NCBI RefSeq assembly: GCF_964204645.1
Contig: NW_027437469.1
Coordinates: 1-64,000 of the forward strand
Direction of reading: 5' to 3'
Origin: Tubulanus polymorphus
Taxonomy: Eukaryota; Nemertea; Palaeonemertea; Tubulaniformes; Tubulanidae
DNA: 64,000 bases
The position numbers and the translations under genes were made by a program. The notes under the pieces were generated by a model. That model searched no databases. It had not been told where the DNA came from and saw only the letters and a list, made by a program, of their open reading frames with translations. Positions 59,701 to 64,000 of this stretch are shown in pieces (position 1 is the stretch's first letter; every line of letters begins with the position of its first letter).

Positions 59701-62700
59701 AACGTCGTTCGGCGCGAGAAAAGACGTTTTCGTTATCAAATATTCCCCCTATCGGAAAAACGTCAATGTCGATGCGTAAAAGCGCTCAAATCGTCAGGAA
59801 AAGCACTTTTCGGCCGGAAACGTCGTTCAGCGCGAGAAAAGACGTTTTCGTATCAAATATTCCCCCTATCGGAAAAACGACAATGTCGACGCGTAAAAGC
59901 GCTCAAATCGTCAGGGAAAGCGCTTTTCGACCCGAAAACGTCGTTAAGCGCGAGAAAAGACGTTTTCGTATCAAATATTCCCCCTATCGGAAAAACGACA
60001 ATGTCGACGCGTAAAAGCGCTCAAATCGTCAGGAAAAGCACTTTTCGGCCCGAAAACGTCGTTCAGCGCGAGAAAAGCCGTTTTCGTATCAAATATTCCC
60101 CCTATCGGAAAAACGACAATGTCGACGCGTAAAAGCGCTCAAATCGTCAGGAAAAGCACTTTTCGGCCCGAAAACGTCGTTCAGCGCGAGAAAAGACGTC
60201 TTCGTATCAAATATTCCCCCTATCAAAAAAACGACAATGTCGATGCGTAAAGGCGCTCAAATCGTCAGGAAAAGCACTTTTCGGCCCGAAAACGTCGTTC
60301 AGCGCGAGAAAAGACGTTTTCGTATCAAATATTCCCCCTATCGGAAAAACCACAGTGTCGATGCGTAAAAGCGCTCAAATCGTCAGGCAAAGCACTTTTC
60401 GGCCCGAAAATGTCGTTCAGTGCGAGAAAAGCCGTTTTCGTATCAAATATTCCCCCTATCGGAAAAACGTCAATGTCGATGCGTAAAAGCGCTCAAATCG
60501 TCAGGAAAAGCACTTTTCGACGCGAAAACGTCGTTCGGCGCGAGAAAAGACGTTTTCGTATCAAATATTCTCCCTATCGAAAGAACGACAATGTCGATGC
60601 GTAAAAGCGCTCAAATCGTCAGGAAAAGCACTTTTCAACGCGAAAACGTCGTCGTTCAGCGCGAGAAAAGACGTTTTCGTATCAAATATTCCCCCTATCG
60701 GAAAACGACAATGTCGATGCGTAAAAGCGCTCAAATCGTCAGGAAAAGCACTTTTCGGCCCGAAAACGTCGTTCAGCGCGAGAAAAGTAGTTTTCGTATC
60801 AAATATTCCCCCTATCGGAAAAACCAGAGTGTCGATGCGTAAAAGTGCTCAAAACGTCAGGCAAAGCACTTTTCGGCCCGAAAATGTCGTTCAGCGCGAG
60901 AAAAGCCGTTTTCGTATCAAATATTCTCCCTATCGGAAAAACGTCAACGTCGATGCGTAAAAGCGCTCAAATCGTCAGGAAAAGCACTTTTCGACGCGAA
61001 AACGTCGTTCGGCGTGAGAAAAGACGTTTTCGTATCAAATATTCCCCCTATCGAAAGAACGACAATGTCGATGCGTAAAAGCGCTCAAATCGTCAGGAAA
61101 AGCACTTTTCAACGCGAAAACGTCGTCGTTCAGCGCGAGAAAAGACGTTTTCGTATCAAATATTCCCCCTATCGGAAAAACGACAATGTCGATGCGTAAA
61201 AGCGCTCAAATCGTCAGAAAAGCACTTTTCGGACCGAAAATGTCGTTCAGCGCGAGAAAAGCCGTTTTCGTATCAAATATTCTCCCTATCGGAAAAACGT
61301 CAATGTCGATGCGTAAAAGCGCTCAAATCGTCAGGAAAAGCACTTTTCGACGCGAAAACGTCGTTCGGCGCCGAGAAAAGACGTTTTCGTTATCAAATAT
61401 TCCCCCTATCGGAAAAACGTCAATGTCGACGCGTAAAAGCGCTCAAATCGTCAGGAAAAGCACTTTTCGGCCCGAAACGTCGTTCAGCGCGAGAAAAGCC
61501 GTTTTCGTATCAAATATTCCCCCTATCGGAAAAACGACAATGTCGACGCGTAAAGCGCTCAAATCGTCAGGAAAAGCACTTTCGGCCCGAAAACGTCGTT
61601 CAGCGCGAGAAAAGACGTCTTCGTATCAAATATTCCCCCTATCAAAAAAACGACAATGTCGATGCGTAAAGGCGCTCAAATCGTCAGGAAAAGCACTTTT
61701 CGGCCCGAAAACGTCGTTCAGCGCGAGAAAAGACGTATTCGTATCAAATATTCCCCCTATCGGAAAAACGACAATGTCGATGCGTAAAAGCGCTCAAATC
61801 GTGGGGAAAAGCACTTTTCGGCCGAAAACGTCGTTCAGCGCGAGAAAAGACGTTTTCGTATCAAATATTCCCACTATCGGATAAAACGACAATGTCGATG
61901 CGTAAAAGCGCTCAAATCGTCAGGAAAAGCACTTTTCGGACCGAAAACGTCGTTCAGAGCGAGAAAAGACGTTTTCGTATCAAATATTCCCCCTATCGAA
62001 AAAACGACAATGTCGATGCGTAAAAGCGCTCAAATCGTCAGGGAAAGCACTTTTCGGACCGAAAACGTCGTTCAGCGCGAGAAAAGACGTTTTCGTATCA
62101 AATATTCCCCCTATCGGAAAAACGACAATATCGATGCGTAAAAGCGCTCAAATCGTCAGGAAAAGCACTTTTCGGACCGAAAACGTCGTTCAGCGCTAGA
62201 AAAGACGTTTTCGTATCAAATATTCCCCCTATCGGAAAAACGACAATGTCGATGCGGAAAGGCGCTCAAATCGTCAGGAAAAGCACTTTCTTCGGGCCGA
62301 AAACGTCGTTCAGCGAGAGAAAAGACGTATTCGTATCAAATATTCCCCTATCGGAAAAACGACAATACCGATGCGTAAAAGCGCTCAAATCGTCAGGAAA
62401 AGCACTTTTCGGCCCGAAAACGTCGTTCAGTGCGAGAAAAGACGTTTTCGTATCAAAGATTCCCCCTATCGAAAGAACGACAATGTCGATGCGTAAAAGC
62501 GCTCAAATCGTCAGGAAAAGCACTTTTCGACCCAAAAATGTCGTTCGGCGCGAGAAAAGACGTTTTCGTATCAAATATTCCCCCTATCGAAAGAACGACA
62601 ATGTCGATGCGTAAAAGCGCTCAAATCGTCAGGAAAAGCACTTTTCAACGCGAAAACGTCGTCGTTCAGCGCGAGAAAAGACGTTTTCGTATCAAATATT

Positions 62701-64000
62701 CCCCCTATCGGAAAAACGACAATGTCGATGCGTAAAAGCGCTCAAATCGTCAGGAAAAGCACTTTTCGGCCCGAAAACGTCGTTCAGCGCGAGAAAAGTA
62801 GTTTTCGTATCAAATATTCCCCCTATCGGAAAAACCAGAGTGTCGATGCGTAAAAGTGCTCAAATCGTCAGGCAAAGCACTTTTCGGCCCGAAAATGTCG
62901 TTCAGCGCGAGAAAAGACGTTTTCGTATCAAATATTCTCCCTATGCGAAAAACGTCAACGTCGATGCGTAAAAGCGCTCAAATCGTCAGGAAAAGCACTT
63001 TTCGACGCGAAAACGTCGTTCGGCGTGAGAAAAGACGTTTTCGTATCAAATATTCCCCTATCGAAAGAACGACAATGTCGATGCGTAAAAGCGCTCAAAT
63101 CGTCAGGAAAAGCACTTTCAACGCGAAAACGTCGTCGTTCAGCGCGAGAAAAGACGTTTTCGTATCAAATATTCCCCCTATCGGAAAACGACAATGTCGA
63201 TGCGTAAAGCGCTCAAATCGTCAGAAAAAGCACTTTTCGGACCGAAAATGTCGTTCAGCGCGAGAAAAGCCGTTTTCGTATCAAATATTCTCCCTATCGG
63301 AAAAACGTCAATGTCGATGCGTAAAGCGCTCAAATCGTCAGGAAAAGCACTTTTCGACGCGAAAACGTCGTTCGGCGCGAGAAAAGACGTTTTCGTTATC
63401 AAATATTCCCCCTATCGGAAAACGTCAATGTCGATGCGTAAAAGCGCTCAAATCGTCAGGAAAAGCACTTTTCGGCCGGAAACGTCGTTCAGCGCGAGAA
63501 AAGACGTTTTCGTATCAAATATTCCCCCTATCGGAAAAACGACAATGTCGACGCGTAAAAGCGCTCAAATCGTCAGGAAAAGCGCTTTTCGACCCGAAAA
63601 CGTCGTCTAAGCGCGAGAAAAGACGTTTTCGTATCAAATATTCCCCCTATCGGAAAAACGACAATGTCGACGCGTAAAAGCGCTCAAATCGTCAGGAAAA
63701 GCACTTTTCGGCCCGAAAACGTCGTTCAGCGCGAGAAAAGCCGTTTTCGTATCAAATATTCCCCCTATCGGAAAAACGACAATGTCGACGCGTAAAAGCG
63801 CTCAAATCGTCAGGAAAGCACTTTTCGGCCCGAAAACGTCGTTCAGCGCGAGAAAAGACGTCTTCGTATCAAATATTCCCCCTATCAAAAAAACGACAAT
63901 GTCGATGCGTAAAGGCGCTCAAATCGTCAGGAAAAGCACTTTTCGGCCCGAAAACGTCGTTCCAGCGCGAGAAAAGACGTATTCGTATCAAATATTCCCC
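56700..64000. repeat. Indel-rich satellite sub-block
   Basis: Higher-order units marked by 'gaccgaaaatgtcg' (56,747, about 58,515, 59,576, about 61,231, 63,240), 'ttttcgttatc' (one extra T, for example about 56,900 and 59,730), 'ggccggaaacg' and 'gtcgacgcgtaaaag'. Unlike the rest of the array, many monomers have single-base losses or gains, mostly in A, C or T runs ('gaaagcac', 'ttcccctatc', 'gtaaagcgctc', 'cactttcggcc'). The repeated markers give blocks of roughly 9-19 monomers. It is either the older, decaying side of the array or a stretch with residual base-calling error. Confidence 0.8.

Larger units (their letters stand above)
36714..64000. repeat. 118-bp satellite array, right arm
   Basis: The satellite resumes in the same orientation and in the same monomer that was interrupted at 30,033, and runs to the window edge (about 230 monomers). 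It contains higher-order blocks of classes A-E alternating with near-uniform blocks. Its last 7 kb is indel-rich. No other inserted sequence was found in this arm. Confidence 0.98.

Noticed and set aside
1-64000. CENP-B box in the monomer
   Set aside because: I looked for TTCGnnnnAnnCGGG on both strands of the consensus. 'ttcgtatca' and 'cccgaaaacg' match only partly, and the essential positions fail.

Overview
The window is eukaryotic, most likely from an invertebrate animal. About 57 kb of it is one tandem satellite array with a 118-bp monomer, roughly 480 copies by dividing array length by monomer length. A single, apparently complete tyrosine-recombinase (YR) retrotransposon of about 6.7 kb interrupts the array. 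The animal assignment rests on the element type: Ngaro-like DIRS-order elements with split direct repeats, a DIRS-type RT-RNase H, no methyltransferase and an SGNH hydrolase ORF are known mainly from fish, echinoderms, cnidarians and other marine invertebrates. The species cannot be named from this sequence.

Layout. 1-6.8 kb: moderately diverged monomers. 6.8-11.9 kb: nearly uniform monomers. 11.9-16.9 kb: mixed variants. 16.9-30.03 kb: higher-order repeats (HORs) built from five monomer classes, called A-E here. 30,034-36,713: the retrotransposon, coding on the minus strand. 36.7-56.7 kb: HOR blocks alternating with uniform blocks. 56.7-64.0 kb: HORs rich in single-base indels. The HOR phase continues across the insertion: one monomer is cut inside the T-run of its 'gcacttttcgg' segment and resumes on the other side.

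Retrotransposon, in coding (minus) order: A1 terminal repeat, SGNH hydrolase ORF, AT-rich spacer with a 54-bp minisatellite, Gag-like ORF with two zinc knuckles, RT-RNase H ORF, tyrosine recombinase ORF, B1, A2, B2. The A1...B1-A2-B2 order is the split-direct-repeat arrangement of Ngaro/PAT elements. Gag, RT-RH and YR overlap by 38 and 67 nt in alternating frames. The T-run lengths at the inner B1/A2 junction and at both outer ends fit a conservative recombination with no target duplication.

No conventional host gene, tRNA, rRNA or CRISPR array was found. The many Arg/Lys-rich reading frames in the array are by-products of a 118-bp unit read through three frames. The points most worth a second look are the recombination footprint, a 20-22 bp microinversion separating B1 from B2, the hairpin series in the B repeats, the 5'-placed SGNH ORF, and the extreme CpG density, dyads and HOR organisation of the satellite.
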